Source of the DNA: Faecalicatena contorta
GTDB lineage: Bacteria; Bacillota; Clostridia; Lachnospirales; Lachnospiraceae
Reading direction: 5' to 3'
DNA: 57,216 bases
Assembly (NCBI RefSeq): GCF_021531895.1
Contig: NZ_JAFBIX010000020.1
Coordinates: 1 to 57,216, forward strand
Shown: positions 44,982 through 53,781 of the stretch, one piece after another
Numbering within the stretch: position 1 is the stretch's first letter
Layout: each line of letters opens with the position of its first letter
Program-made: the position numbers and the translations under genes
Notes under the pieces: model-generated
What the model saw: the letters and a program-made list of their open reading frames with translations, nothing else
Database searches by the model: none
Told to the model about the DNA's origin: nothing

Positions 44982-45851
44982 CTACTTCAATTTCACTTCT
45001 TTAAAGATACCATTATCCATATGATATCCCACATTTTTAATACACATCTGGCCCGCGAATTTTATCTGACCGGTCATCTCAATGCAGGCCGCTCCATATG
45101 ACATCGGCCCAGTCAACTTCCGGTCAACCAACTCTGCCTTATCCATTCCGAGCAGCGCAAATGTTGTCTTCGGGCACAACAAGATTAAGGTCTTATCATC
45201 CGCAAGTGCTTCTGCTTTTTTCAGAAATTCATAAGTAAATTCTTCTACGACCTGTTCCGCCATCTTCGGCCCCAGAATATTTACACCACCGGAAGAATCT
45301 GCATAACTAATGAGGTCTACATCATACTTTTTCGCCTCTTCCATGAATTTTAATATCTGATTACCGAATTTCCAGAACACTTCTTTCATAATCTCCGGCT
45401 TTTTGCGCCATCCTTTGAACACATATTTTGCATCAATCAAAACATTCAGAATCGTAAATGGTCCAGATATCTGGAGAACTATATGTTCCCCTTGGTCGCG
45501 GAGTGCTTTACAAGCAAGCAGAACCTCATGGATTCTTCCCTGAGAAAAATCAATTTCCGGTAGTTCCAGCAGTTCTTCTACTGCAGTACAGATATATTCT
45601 TTTGCCCGTGGTCCGGTCGTCTCATTTCCATAATTAATGATGCCGCCCATTGCTTCTGCCTCAACGGTGTGGCAAAATGGCAGTTCACAGAAAGAAGCGT
45701 TATCATGCTCCTTCAATGCTTTTGACAGTTTTGCCATTGTATCCCAGTGCATATATGCATCCGGGAACGTAAGGTCAAGTCCATCGGTTACTTCTCCACT
45801 GATTCCTACTGAATTATCATAGGTACAGTGAAAATCTTTGATGTCTCCCAT
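44982..45851 (-). CDS. UroD-family protein, copy 2, lacking the classical zinc motif
   Basis: A 289-residue UroD-fold protein with GEHIVLQISGPFTILNVLID and YADSSGGVNILGPKMAEQVV, both family hallmarks. Where copies 1, 3 and 4 have H-x-C it reads LILLCPKTTFALLG, and the second Cys motif near the C-terminus (GCxxP) is absent. That suggests a different metal site or a substrate-demethylating rather than carrier-methylating role. GGATAGGAG precedes the ATG. Starts 10 bases inside the stop side of copy 3. Confidence 0.82.
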   Translation of the reverse strand: MGDIKDFHCTYDNSVGISGEVTDGLDLTFPDAYMHWDTMAKLSKALKEHDNASFCELPFCHTVEAEAMGGIINYGNETTGPRAKEYICTAVEELLELPEIDFSQGRIHEVLLACKALRDQGEHIVLQISGPFTILNVLIDAKYVFKGWRKKPEIMKEVFWKFGNQILKFMEEAKKYDVDLISYADSSGGVNILGPKMAEQVVEEFTYEFLKKAEALADDKTLILLCPKTTFALLGMDKAELVDRKLTGPMSYGAACIEMTGQIKFAGQMCIKNVGYHMDNGIFKEVKLK

Positions 45852-45861
45852 AATAATTCTC

Positions 45862-46887
45862 CTATCCGAACAATACTTTTTCTGCATCCTTTGCAGCTCT
45901 GATTGCTGCCCTCATGTTCTCATCCGGCGTTGACGGCGGTACGTCGCAGTCTCCGCTCAAAATAAACCGCCCATCCTTTGCAGCATCCATACATTCTTTA
46001 TAAGAGAACTGGTACACTTCTTCTTCTGTTCCTTCCAGAAGAACAGAGACACAAGGGATGCTTCCCATTAATGCTACCTTATCTCCATATTCTTCTTTGA
46101 TTTTCTTAGTACTGGTATCAGAAATATGCCAAGCATCTCCAGACTCATTTAACACCAGATCAAATCTGTCATCATATAATCCACAAGTATGCAGCACGAT
46201 TGGTGCTCCATCGTCTTTGATTCTCTTTAATGCACGAATATTACTTTCCGAAATACATTTTTCATAGGATCTTCTTGAAATGCAATATCCGCCGAAATTC
46301 GGTGTCGGGAACCACAGGAAATCAACCCCGGCATCCGTAAGTACTTTACAGGACTCAACGACTGCATCTTCTACATAATCAGAAATTGCACGGAACAATT
46401 CCGGATTCTTTACCATCGCTTTAAATGCCGGTTTTGCTCCCATTAAGGTAAATGCTACCGCCGTCGGTGTATGTACGATTACAAATATAGGCTCGTCTGG
46501 TTCTTCTTTTCGCATCAACTCAATAGTCTTTAATATCCCTTTTAATCCCATACACTCTTCAGCTTTAAAGGGACGCAATTTTTTGATATCTTCTAATGAA
46601 TGTACGACATCATCCCCATCTCCGACAATCTTACCTTCACTGTTCGGAAGATGGCCACCCATCATCCGGGCAATTCCACTATATGCACCAGCACACAAAC
46701 CATCATATCCAAGTTCACGTCTGGTACCGACCATACATTTTGTAAGCTTCTCTGGATCCATCAATGCCTCTGGCATTGTATATCCATAGCGGGCAACCGG
46801 AAGTGAAAATGCATTCATAATTACGGGAATCCTATCGGCGCCTTTTCCTTCCAAAATTGCCTTTACCGCTTCTCTTTTTCCCATCAT
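45862..46887 (-). CDS. UroD/MtaA-family corrinoid methyltransferase, copy 3
   Basis: A 341-residue UroD-fold protein. VLHTCGLYDDRF (H-x-C) and FILSGDCDVPPSTPDENM (Cys) give the zinc triad of MtaA/CmuA-type methyltransferases. GADRIPVIMNAFSLPVARYG at the N-terminus is typical. It sits directly after the corrinoid protein gene, its likely methyl partner. GGAGG lies ahead of two adjacent ATG codons (46887/46884), so the exact start is open. Confidence 0.88.
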   Translation of the reverse strand: MMGKREAVKAILEGKGADRIPVIMNAFSLPVARYGYTMPEALMDPEKLTKCMVGTRRELGYDGLCAGAYSGIARMMGGHLPNSEGKIVGDGDDVVHSLEDIKKLRPFKAEECMGLKGILKTIELMRKEEPDEPIFVIVHTPTAVAFTLMGAKPAFKAMVKNPELFRAISDYVEDAVVESCKVLTDAGVDFLWFPTPNFGGYCISRRSYEKCISESNIRALKRIKDDGAPIVLHTCGLYDDRFDLVLNESGDAWHISDTSTKKIKEEYGDKVALMGSIPCVSVLLEGTEEEVYQFSYKECMDAAKDGRFILSGDCDVPPSTPDENMRAAIRAAKDAEKVLFG

Positions 46888-46901
46888 AGTATTCTTCCTC
46901 C

Positions 46902-47552
46902 TTATGCTGCTCCGACCAACTTCTTTGCAAACTCAACTGCTTCAATCGCACTTCTGGTATATCCGTCTGCACCAATACGTTCTGCGAACGCCGGAGATAC
47001 CGGTGCTCCGCCGACCATAATCTTGACCTTATCACGAAGTCCTGCCTCTTTTAATTTCTCAATAACTGTAGCCATGCCCGGCATTGTTGTAGTCATTAAC
47101 GAAGACATACATAAGATATCTACATCATTATCTCTGATATAGTCCACGAATGCATCCAAAGGCACATCTCGTCCCAGATCATGTACATCGAATCCTCCGG
47201 TCTCCATCATGATTCTCACAAGATTCTTCCCAATGTCATGAGTATCTCCTTCTACAACACCGATTAACACTTTACCAATACTTGTGTCTTCTGTGTCTGG
47301 CAGATATTTCTGGAACTCTTCGATTCCGGCATACATTGCATCAGAACATACAATCAGCTCCGGCACAAAGTATTCTCCTTCTTCATACATGGCACTGGCT
47401 CTCTTCATTCCATCAACCAGTCCTTCCAACATACCTTCCTGTGGATCATAACCGCATTCAATATACTCTTTGACCACGTCTACAACTTCCTCATCCTCCA
47501 TATCAAACACACAGTCCGATAACTTCTGCAACAACTCTTCCTTTGCCTGCAT
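46902..47552 (-). CDS. Corrinoid (B12-binding) methyl carrier protein
   Basis: A 216-residue methyltransferase corrinoid protein. The N-terminal helical cap (about 1-85) is the B12-binding type 2 domain. The C-terminal Rossmann part has VEGDTHDIGKNLVRIMM, whose His is the lower cobalt ligand (DxHxxG). MVGGAPVSPAFAERIGADGY closes the B12 cradle. It carries the methyl group between the UroD-family enzymes. The ATG at 47552 has AAGGAGG upstream. It lies between the GTPase gene and UroD copy 3. Confidence 0.95.
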   Translation of the reverse strand: MQAKEELLQKLSDCVFDMEDEEVVDVVKEYIECGYDPQEGMLEGLVDGMKRASAMYEEGEYFVPELIVCSDAMYAGIEEFQKYLPDTEDTSIGKVLIGVVEGDTHDIGKNLVRIMMETGGFDVHDLGRDVPLDAFVDYIRDNDVDILCMSSLMTTTMPGMATVIEKLKEAGLRDKVKIMVGGAPVSPAFAERIGADGYTRSAIEAVEFAKKLVGAA

Positions 47553-47569
47553 CTTGCTTCCTCCTTGCA

Positions 47570-48505
47570 TTATATAGAAAACAGCTCCCTAATCGCTGTT
47601 TCATCCAGATTACATCCTATAATAATAATCTTATCCACTTTCGTTCCTTTGCCGTTATCCGAGATATCTGCCACTTCCACAATGGATGGTGTAAAATCAA
47701 AATGCAACACTCTTCCATCCCCTGCTTTTACAATTCCTTTGGCACGCAGGACTTTTCCATATTTTTTATCCTTTAATCCATACAACGCCTTCTCTAATTC
47801 ATGAGCAGTCATTTCTCTGGCATTTTCTATTGACATACTGGAAAATATCTTATCTGCGAAAGCCGGCGACATCATGATCTCTTCCATATCATCTTCCGGA
47901 TTATTTTCATAATCTTCTGTCATATCCAAAAGCTCTAACAATGCTGCGCCTTCCATCTTACGCCAGTCATCTTCATATATAACAGCATCGGGATTTACCT
48001 CTCTAATCTCCGAAATCAATCGATTCTTTTCCTCTTTTGACACCTGTTCCAGATTACTCAATAATATAAGTCCTGCATTTTGAATCTGATCCAGGTAAAA
48101 CGCACCAAATCCATCTATATAATCTTCAAACTCCGTAATATCTGATATTACAATCAATTTGGTAATTCTAAGATCTATCCCTTCCTTTTCTCTTGCCCGA
48201 TCACAGGCCTTTACAACATCTGTAAGCCTTCCCACACCAGAGGGTTCAATAACAATCCGGTCTGGATGGAACTGCTCTGCAAGTTCTTTAATCCCTTTTT
48301 GGAAATCCAGCGCCAGACTGCAGCAGATACATCCTGCATACAATTCTTTAACCGGAAGATCCTCCTGAATCAATTCTCCATCAAGTCCCACATCCCCAAA
48401 CTCATTCTCTATGACTACCGTTTTTCCCTTCAGAAGTGGTAGATATTTATTTAAAAAAGTTGTCTTTCCAGCTCCCAAAAAACCTGATACAATCTGTACT
48501 TCCAT
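47570..48505 (-). CDS. CobW/YjiA-type GTPase, probable corrinoid or metal chaperone
   Basis: A 311-residue G3E P-loop GTPase. Walker A SGFLGAGKTTFLN (about 7-19), the metal-binding GCICCS (CxCC, near 58-63) and the IEPSGVG motif are all clear. The C-terminal CobW_C part follows. Members insert or deliver metal ions or B12 cofactors. Being the first gene after a cobalamin riboswitch and directly ahead of a corrinoid protein, it may load or maintain that protein. Confidence 0.9.
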   Translation of the reverse strand: MEVQIVSGFLGAGKTTFLNKYLPLLKGKTVVIENEFGDVGLDGELIQEDLPVKELYAGCICCSLALDFQKGIKELAEQFHPDRIVIEPSGVGRLTDVVKACDRAREKEGIDLRITKLIVISDITEFEDYIDGFGAFYLDQIQNAGLILLSNLEQVSKEEKNRLISEIREVNPDAVIYEDDWRKMEGAALLELLDMTEDYENNPEDDMEEIMMSPAFADKIFSSMSIENAREMTAHELEKALYGLKDKKYGKVLRAKGIVKAGDGRVLHFDFTPSIVEVADISDNGKGTKVDKIIIIGCNLDETAIRELFSI

Positions 48506-48535
48506 TCACTCACCCCTAAGACATGCTTTATAGCA

Positions 48536-48573
48536 GAAAAAAACGGTGCAGAAAAAGCAGCGTAAACACACCG
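48536..48573 (-). terminator. Expression-platform terminator of the cobalamin riboswitch
   Basis: On the minus strand CGGTG (48569-48573) pairs with CACCG (48544-48548) and a run of seven T follows. An overlapping alternative helix, AAAGC with GCTTT, would compete with it, as expected for a switch. Confidence 0.5.
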
Positions 48574-48603
48574 CTTTCTCCCCACCGATAAGCTCGTTCA
48601 TAT

Positions 48604-48742
48604 ATAGCAGGTCTCCTGACTTAACTTCTCCCTCTAATCCTGCCTTCCTCTATCCCAGAGTGGTATTCAGGTTATCGTCTGTCATACAGTAGAGCGGGCT
48701 GTTCTGGACTCTCACCAGATTTCCTTTTCAATGCCTATGCAT
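48604..48742 (-). ncRNA. Cobalamin riboswitch
   Basis: The minus strand contains the B12 aptamer core: CTGGTGAGAGTCCAG, then AACAGCCCGCTCTACTGT, CCACTCTGGGATAGAGGAAGG and the B12 box AAGTCAGGAGACCTGC. Conserved spacing and the flanking closing stem are present. It lies 99 bases upstream of the GTPase gene and should control the GTPase-corrinoid protein-UroD3-UroD2 transcript. The 300-base gap 48506-48832 is taken up by this element and its promoter region. Confidence 0.95.
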
Positions 48743-48832
48743 CACTATATATGTTACTACTCATATGGTAGCATAAAATATCTTTTCATCCCAATTGATA
48801 ATTCCAATAGTTTTATAGACAATTCCTATGAA

Positions 48833-49918
48833 TTATATTTCTATCATTCCTTTTGGCATACAGCCTTTTTTCGCCCCTCTTCCGTAGATTGCTGCCGCAT
48901 TCATGAATGCAATCATATTCTCTTTCGGCGTTCCTACCGGGGTTGTACATCCAGGGCACAGATTATATCCACAAGGATTATCGCCTGCATCTGCAATACA
49001 TTTTTTTACATGTTCTTCAATATCTTTAACCGTCCCATTTCTCAGTACATCTACCGGCATTAGATTACCGCTGATAGCAATTCTGTTGCCATAACCCTCT
49101 TTCAATTCTTTCAAGCTCTCACAATTATCTACCCAGAATCCTGAAACACCGGCATCAACCACTTCCTGCCACCGGTCTTTTGTATGTCCACAAATATGAA
49201 TAGACGTTGCTCCCTGAAATTCGTTCAATCTTTTAACAGCCTGTTTCAGATAAGGCACAAAGAATTCATTAAACTGTCTTTTACTTAAAAGATCCCGAGA
49301 AGCCATTGGCTCTGATAACATAAACTTAATTCCCAGTTTCTGATTCATATCTCTGCAGCACTTCACAATACAATCTGTGCTATATTGAAGAAGTCGATGT
49401 GCACCTTCTTTATTTTTCACTGTTGCTTTTAAGAACGTTTCTGTTCCAATCAGACTGGCAGCTGTTGTAAGTGGACCTGCAAGACCGCTGCCAAGAACCC
49501 GTTCTGATCCGAATCTTTCCTGTAGCCGTTCAAACGCTTCAATAATAATGGGGAATCTTCCGTCTTTTTCCACATTCACCAACTCCATGTTCTCCACATC
49601 TGAAAAGCTTTTTAATGCCGGTTCTAAAATATAAGACACATTTTGCTTTGGATACTCTAGTTTCGTCCCTAATGCCTCTACCAGTGTTCTTAGTCCTAAT
49701 CCAATTCCCATATTATCTGCATGGAAATCTTCCGCCAGACGGCTCTCTACCTCTACCATCAAATCTGCCGAAAAATAATATTTACTAATAGGAATTCCAT
49801 ATAAGGGCGACACAGTCTCACTTGCGCTAAGAGAGGTCGGGATTCTATCTACTTCCTCTCCTTGTGCATAAGCAATTGTACGTTCCTTTGGGGTCATTTC
49901 TAATTTGATCAATTCCAT
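48833..49918 (-). CDS. UroD/MtaA-family corrinoid methyltransferase, copy 4
   Basis: A 361-residue UroD-fold protein. IHICGHTKDRW (H-x-C) and YNLCPGCTTPVGTPKENM (Cys) form the zinc site. GEEVDRIPTSLSASETVSPLY at the N-terminus and GLAGPLTTAASLIGTETF in the middle are family-typical. The ATG at 49918 follows GGGAGG. Likely co-transcribed with the AEC transporter (12 bases upstream). It lies upstream of the B12 riboswitch and so is not under its direct control. Confidence 0.88.
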   Translation of the reverse strand: MELIKLEMTPKERTIAYAQGEEVDRIPTSLSASETVSPLYGIPISKYYFSADLMVEVESRLAEDFHADNMGIGLGLRTLVEALGTKLEYPKQNVSYILEPALKSFSDVENMELVNVEKDGRFPIIIEAFERLQERFGSERVLGSGLAGPLTTAASLIGTETFLKATVKNKEGAHRLLQYSTDCIVKCCRDMNQKLGIKFMLSEPMASRDLLSKRQFNEFFVPYLKQAVKRLNEFQGATSIHICGHTKDRWQEVVDAGVSGFWVDNCESLKELKEGYGNRIAISGNLMPVDVLRNGTVKDIEEHVKKCIADAGDNPCGYNLCPGCTTPVGTPKENMIAFMNAAAIYGRGAKKGCMPKGMIEI

Positions 49919-49930
49919 TTTTATTCCTCC

Positions 49931-50848
49931 CTACGCACCACAAAACAGCATCATAAGCGGCACTGTTACAATTGATATAATCGTCGACATTGCAAATAAT
50001 TCTGATGCATATATGGCATCTTTTCCGTAACGAAGTGCGAACAGGCTTCCTGTCACTCCCACTGGGCAGGCAGTCGCCAATACAATAACCGTCTTAACCG
50101 TATCTTCCACCGAAAACATTTTCAATAGTCCAATTAATAACATCGGCATAATGATTAATTTTACAAAACTCAGCCAATACAACCTTTTTTTTTGAAATGT
50201 ATGCTTTAAGTCTGCCTGTGCAATATTAATTCCCGCTACCATCATAGCCATCGGCGTATTCATATTTGCAATCATTTCTAACGGTTCCTCAATAATCTTC
50301 GGCATCCTGATCTGTATAACAAAACAAATTACGCCCAATACAATCGCAATAATCGTGGGTGATGTGAATACCTTTTTCACTGATCTGAGATTCATTTTCC
50401 CAGACATCACAATAATTCCATGCGACCACAAAAGGAAATTTGCCAATGCCACATATGCTGTCATATAAAAGACTCCATCTGCGCCAAAAATGCCCTGCGC
50501 CATCGGAATTCCAATAAACCCGCAGTTAGAATACATAAGCGCAATGTGTTCCACTGCTGCATAATCTTTCTCTTGTTTGCATACAACTGCCTTACATATA
50601 CACCATATAATTCCAAATGCAATCACCGACAGCAAAACAGAAATACATAATCCTGATGATAATTCCCTTGTAAAATCTTTTTGAAATGATGTAAATAGCA
50701 GAATCGGTGTAAAAAGTGTAAGCACCAGATCCGATAATTTTTTATTAATCTCTTCGTCAACAATTCCTGTTTTATAGCTGAATACCCCCACTAATGCGAG
50801 AAAAACCATAACCAATGTCTTATATAATGTAATCGATGCTAATCCCAC
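49931..50848 (-). CDS. AEC-family transporter
   Basis: About 305 residues with ten membrane helices in the two-fold repeat of auxin-efflux-carrier proteins: FSYKTGIVDEEINKKLSDLV in the first half, NMNTPMAMMVAGINIAQADL in the second, and TACPVGVTGSLFALRYGKD. Bacterial members move dicarboxylates, malonate or amino-acid-like anions; the direction is uncertain. I choose a GTG start at 50848, 6 bases after AGGAGG; the frame's upstream ATG lacks a site. Between MetQ and UroD4. Confidence 0.85.
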   Translation of the reverse strand: MGLASITLYKTLVMVFLALVGVFSYKTGIVDEEINKKLSDLVLTLFTPILLFTSFQKDFTRELSSGLCISVLLSVIAFGIIWCICKAVVCKQEKDYAAVEHIALMYSNCGFIGIPMAQGIFGADGVFYMTAYVALANFLLWSHGIIVMSGKMNLRSVKKVFTSPTIIAIVLGVICFVIQIRMPKIIEEPLEMIANMNTPMAMMVAGINIAQADLKHTFQKKRLYWLSFVKLIIMPMLLIGLLKMFSVEDTVKTVIVLATACPVGVTGSLFALRYGKDAIYASELFAMSTIISIVTVPLMMLFCGA

Positions 50849-50959
50849 AACCTTCCTCCTTTTCACCTTCCCAGGCAAACACACCTGTATTTAACTGGGA
50901 AGACGAAAAGGACAGCCAATAACTGTCTGCCCCTTTCCTCCTACCATCATTTAAATTCA

Positions 50960-51793
50960 TTATTCCCAGCATGGAATCTGTGTTCCCTGTTTTTCTGTTT
51001 TAAAATACTCAGCCAGGTCATCACACTGAACAACTTCTGCAATCTCTTTTGCCCATTCAGCATCTTTATCTTCTTTTCTTACAGCAAATCCAACAGCATA
51101 AGTATCATTATCATCGGACTGGCAAAGATATCCTTCTGCAGAAAGTCCTGCATTTACCATATGACCAGCTGCAAGGCAGATTGCATCAGCATCTCCCAAT
51201 GACTGTGGAAGCACAGACATCTCAGCTTCAATAAACTTAAAGTTATGAGGATTTTCTTTCACATCGTACATTGTAGGAACTTCAACAGAATCATCCAATG
51301 TAATTAATCCTTGCGCTTGAAGCATATTCAGACCACGTGCCTGATTTGTTGCGTCATTACAAAGACCAATAGTTGCTCCATCTGGAAGCTCTTCCACAGA
51401 ATCCCATTTATTAGAATACATTGCAAATAAAGGATAGAAAGTTTTTGGTTCAATCATAACAAGATCTGTTCCATTTTCTGCATTGTAACTTTCCAGATAA
51501 GGGCCATGCTGATACCAGTTCATATCAAGGCTTCCTTCTGCAAGTGCTACATCTGGCTGAATGCTGTCATCAAACACACTTTCTTCCACTGTATATCCAA
51601 GAGCTTCAATCTCATCTCTTACAGCTTCCAGCTGATTTACCATATCAGCACGAATTCCAATTTTCACAACTTCTTTCTTTTCTGTAGATTCAGCAGCTGT
51701 GTCTTCACTTGAAGACTCTTTGCTTCCGCATCCTGCAAGCATTACTCCTGCCATAGCTATAACAAGAATGGCACTTAATAATCTTTTTTTCAT
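50960..51793 (-). CDS. metQ: MetQ-type substrate-binding lipoprotein (NlpA family)
   Basis: A 277-residue lipoprotein with lipobox LAGC at about residues 19-22, then VKIGIRADMVNQLEAVRDEI and DGATIGLCNDATNQARGLNM as in MetQ. It feeds the MetNI importer. The NlpA family binds methionine, but relatives bind other small amino-acid-like or methylated thiol compounds, so methionine itself is not certain. Confidence 0.9.
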   Translation of the reverse strand: MKKRLLSAILVIAMAGVMLAGCGSKESSSEDTAAESTEKKEVVKIGIRADMVNQLEAVRDEIEALGYTVEESVFDDSIQPDVALAEGSLDMNWYQHGPYLESYNAENGTDLVMIEPKTFYPLFAMYSNKWDSVEELPDGATIGLCNDATNQARGLNMLQAQGLITLDDSVEVPTMYDVKENPHNFKFIEAEMSVLPQSLGDADAICLAAGHMVNAGLSAEGYLCQSDDNDTYAVGFAVRKEDKDAEWAKEIAEVVQCDDLAEYFKTEKQGTQIPCWE

Positions 51794-51821
51794 AATTACC
51801 TCCTAAAATATTAATATATCT

Positions 51822-51855
51822 AAAAACAGAATTATTCTGTTATTATTCTGTTTTT
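51822..51855 (-). other. Hairpin between metI and metQ
   Basis: A perfect 11-bp stem AAAAACAGAAT/ATTCTGTTTTT with a 12-base loop. A/T-rich, with a T-run end on the minus strand. It may set the level of metQ relative to metI. Confidence 0.55.
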
Positions 51856-51867
51856 ATTCCATTATCT

Positions 51868-52536
51868 TTATTTTAACTTTTTATAAATCCAGTCACCAAA
51901 ATATTGTATAATTGCAACCAGAACAATTAATATTGCACAAATCGAATACATAATCTGCTGATTAAAATTCTGATAGCCATAAGTAAGCGCCACTGCTCCT
52001 AATCCGCCCGCTCCAACGGCTCCTGCCATGGCTGTTGCTCCAAGCAGATTAATAATCGCAAGGCACAATCCAGAAATAATAGATGGTACAGATTCTTTTA
52101 ACATTACTTTTATAACAATCTGCCATTTTGAAGCTCCAAATGACTGCGCTGCTTCAATTAAAGCAGGATCCACTTCTTTAAAGCTATTTTGAAAAATTCT
52201 TGCCATAAATGGTGTACATGCAACGGTAAGTGGAACCAGAGCTGCTGTATCTCCTATAGAACTTCCCACAATCAGTCTTGTAAATGGAATGATAGAAACC
52301 ATCAAGATAATAAATGGGAAAGAGCGTATTGTATTCACGATAAAATCCAGGATCCTGTTGATTACAACATTTTCATATAATCCACCTTTTTCAGTCACAA
52401 TTAAGATAACTCCAAATACGAACCCTAAAATTGTTGATATAAAGCCTGAAATCAAAAGCATTTTCAAAGTATCAAAAAATGCCGGGACAATAATCATCTG
52501 ACAGATTTGTGCAAATGTAAAATTTTTTAATGACAT
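51868..52536 (-). CDS. metI: MetI-type ABC importer permease
   Basis: A 222-residue permease with five helices and the EAA-like loop LIEAAQSFGASKWQIVIKVM. IIVPAFFDTLKMLLISGF is the typical start. Stop and start of metN overlap by one base, so they are coupled. Confidence 0.92.
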   Translation of the reverse strand: MSLKNFTFAQICQMIIVPAFFDTLKMLLISGFISTILGFVFGVILIVTEKGGLYENVVINRILDFIVNTIRSFPFIILMVSIIPFTRLIVGSSIGDTAALVPLTVACTPFMARIFQNSFKEVDPALIEAAQSFGASKWQIVIKVMLKESVPSIISGLCLAIINLLGATAMAGAVGAGGLGAVALTYGYQNFNQQIMYSICAILIVLVAIIQYFGDWIYKKLK

Positions 52537-53537
52537 TATTCCTCTTCCTCCTCTTCCTCATCAACGACTTCTAATTCACGCCAGTTAATCTGTTTCTTAT
52601 CTAAATACTCTGTGATTTTCTCAAAGTGCTCATTATCCACATTGATAACGAAGATTCCCATACTTTCATTTTGATATTCCTGGATTTTCCCATTCAAGAT
52701 TGGAAATACATATCCTAAATCAGAAGACATCTTTCCAAACAATTCTCCGTCATGAAGATCATTGACCATATGTGCAATCTGAAGGTTATGCCCAGTCTTT
52801 GGCAAATTTACTTTTTCTTCACCCAACAGTCTGCGAAGTGACTTTGGCTGTTTAATAAATATATCTTTTACTGTTCCTTCATCTGCAATCTTACCATGTT
52901 CCAAAATACAAGCTTTATTGCATGCCTTTCTAACCACTTCCATCTGATGTGTAACAATAACAATTGTAATTCCAATCTTCTGATTAATTTCCATCAAAAG
53001 ATCCAGTATAGAATTGGTTGTCTTCGGATCTAATGCTGATGTTGCTTCATCACAAAGGAGAATCTGCGGATCCATAGTCAAAGCTCTTGCGATAGCAACC
53101 CTCTGCTTCTGACCTCCGCTTAAGTTTCTCGGCTTTGCATTCATCTTATCCGTCAATCCAACTAATTCTAATAATTCTTTTACTTTTTTATCAATTTCCT
53201 CTTTTGAATATTTCCAACATTGCATCGGAAGCGCTATATTCTGATATACCGTTTCTCTTTCCAACAAGGAGAAATGCTGAAATATCATTCCTACATGTCT
53301 GCGGAATTCTCTCAATTCTTTCTCTTTTAATTGATTAATCTCACATCCATTTACTACAAGGCTTCCTTCCTGATAGGAAGTCAGTCCATTAATACAGCGC
53401 AACAATGTCGACTTTCCCGCTCCACTTCGACCAACCAAAGCATAGATATCACCATCTTCAATTGTCAGATTAATATCTTCTAGAACGCTGCTACCATCAT
53501 CTTCCCATACTTTTTTTAAATTCTTTATTTCAATCAA
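52536..53537 (-). CDS. metN: MetN-type ABC importer ATPase
   Basis: A 333-residue ATPase. Walker A GRSGAGKSTLLRC, signature LSGGQKQRVAIARAL, Walker B ILLCDEATSALD. A C-terminal NIL regulatory domain (from about 255) with a poly-Glu tail ends it. MetN NIL domains sense the transported ligand. The 19-bp palindrome at 53626-53644 lies 89 bases upstream. No SAM riboswitch or T-box was found ahead of it. Confidence 0.93.
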   Translation of the reverse strand: MIEIKNLKKVWEDDGSSVLEDINLTIEDGDIYALVGRSGAGKSTLLRCINGLTSYQEGSLVVNGCEINQLKEKELREFRRHVGMIFQHFSLLERETVYQNIALPMQCWKYSKEEIDKKVKELLELVGLTDKMNAKPRNLSGGQKQRVAIARALTMDPQILLCDEATSALDPKTTNSILDLLMEINQKIGITIVIVTHQMEVVRKACNKACILEHGKIADEGTVKDIFIKQPKSLRRLLGEEKVNLPKTGHNLQIAHMVNDLHDGELFGKMSSDLGYVFPILNGKIQEYQNESMGIFVINVDNEHFEKITEYLDKKQINWRELEVVDEEEEEEE

Positions 53538-53625
53538 TTTTCTTCCTCCTTGTACAACACTCTTACTATTTTATTGAAATAAGCCTTTAGTTTCATCATC
53601 TACAATTCCAATATTTTGTCATTCT

Positions 53626-53644
53626 ATTGTGCATTGCGCACAAT
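53626..53644. promoter_or_regulatory. 19-bp palindrome upstream of metN
   Basis: ATTGTGC-ATTGC-GCACAAT, exact 7-bp arms, 89 bases upstream of the metN start. It has the T-N11-A form of LysR-type sites. A matching element occurs ahead of the second double-cubane gene. I cannot place a confident -10/-35 pair for metN. Confidence 0.65.
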
Positions 53645-53734
53645 TTTACGCATTAATATTTGGTTATATTATTTATATAATCTATATATTCTTCTATTTA
53701 TTTTTATCATCTATATAAGCTACAATTTCCCAAA

Positions 53735-53764
53735 GAAAAAAATGCTCACCGAAATGGTGAGCAT
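53735..53764 (-). terminator. Terminator after double-cubane copy 2
   Basis: ATGCTCACC (53742-53750) pairs with GGTGAGCAT (53756-53764), 5-base loop, followed on the minus strand by TTTTTTT. It separates this gene from metN. Confidence 0.88.
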
Positions 53765-53781
53765 CCAAATCTATTATATTA

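Noticed and set aside
43037-49918. Uroporphyrinogen decarboxylase for haem synthesis
   Set aside because: Four copies with H-x-C zinc motifs next to a corrinoid protein and B12 riboswitch, and no other haem genes; the methyltransferase branch of the fold is more likely.
53538-53781. SAM riboswitch or T-box ahead of metNIQ
   Set aside because: I looked for the conserved cores of either and saw none; only the palindrome and the upstream gene's terminator are there.
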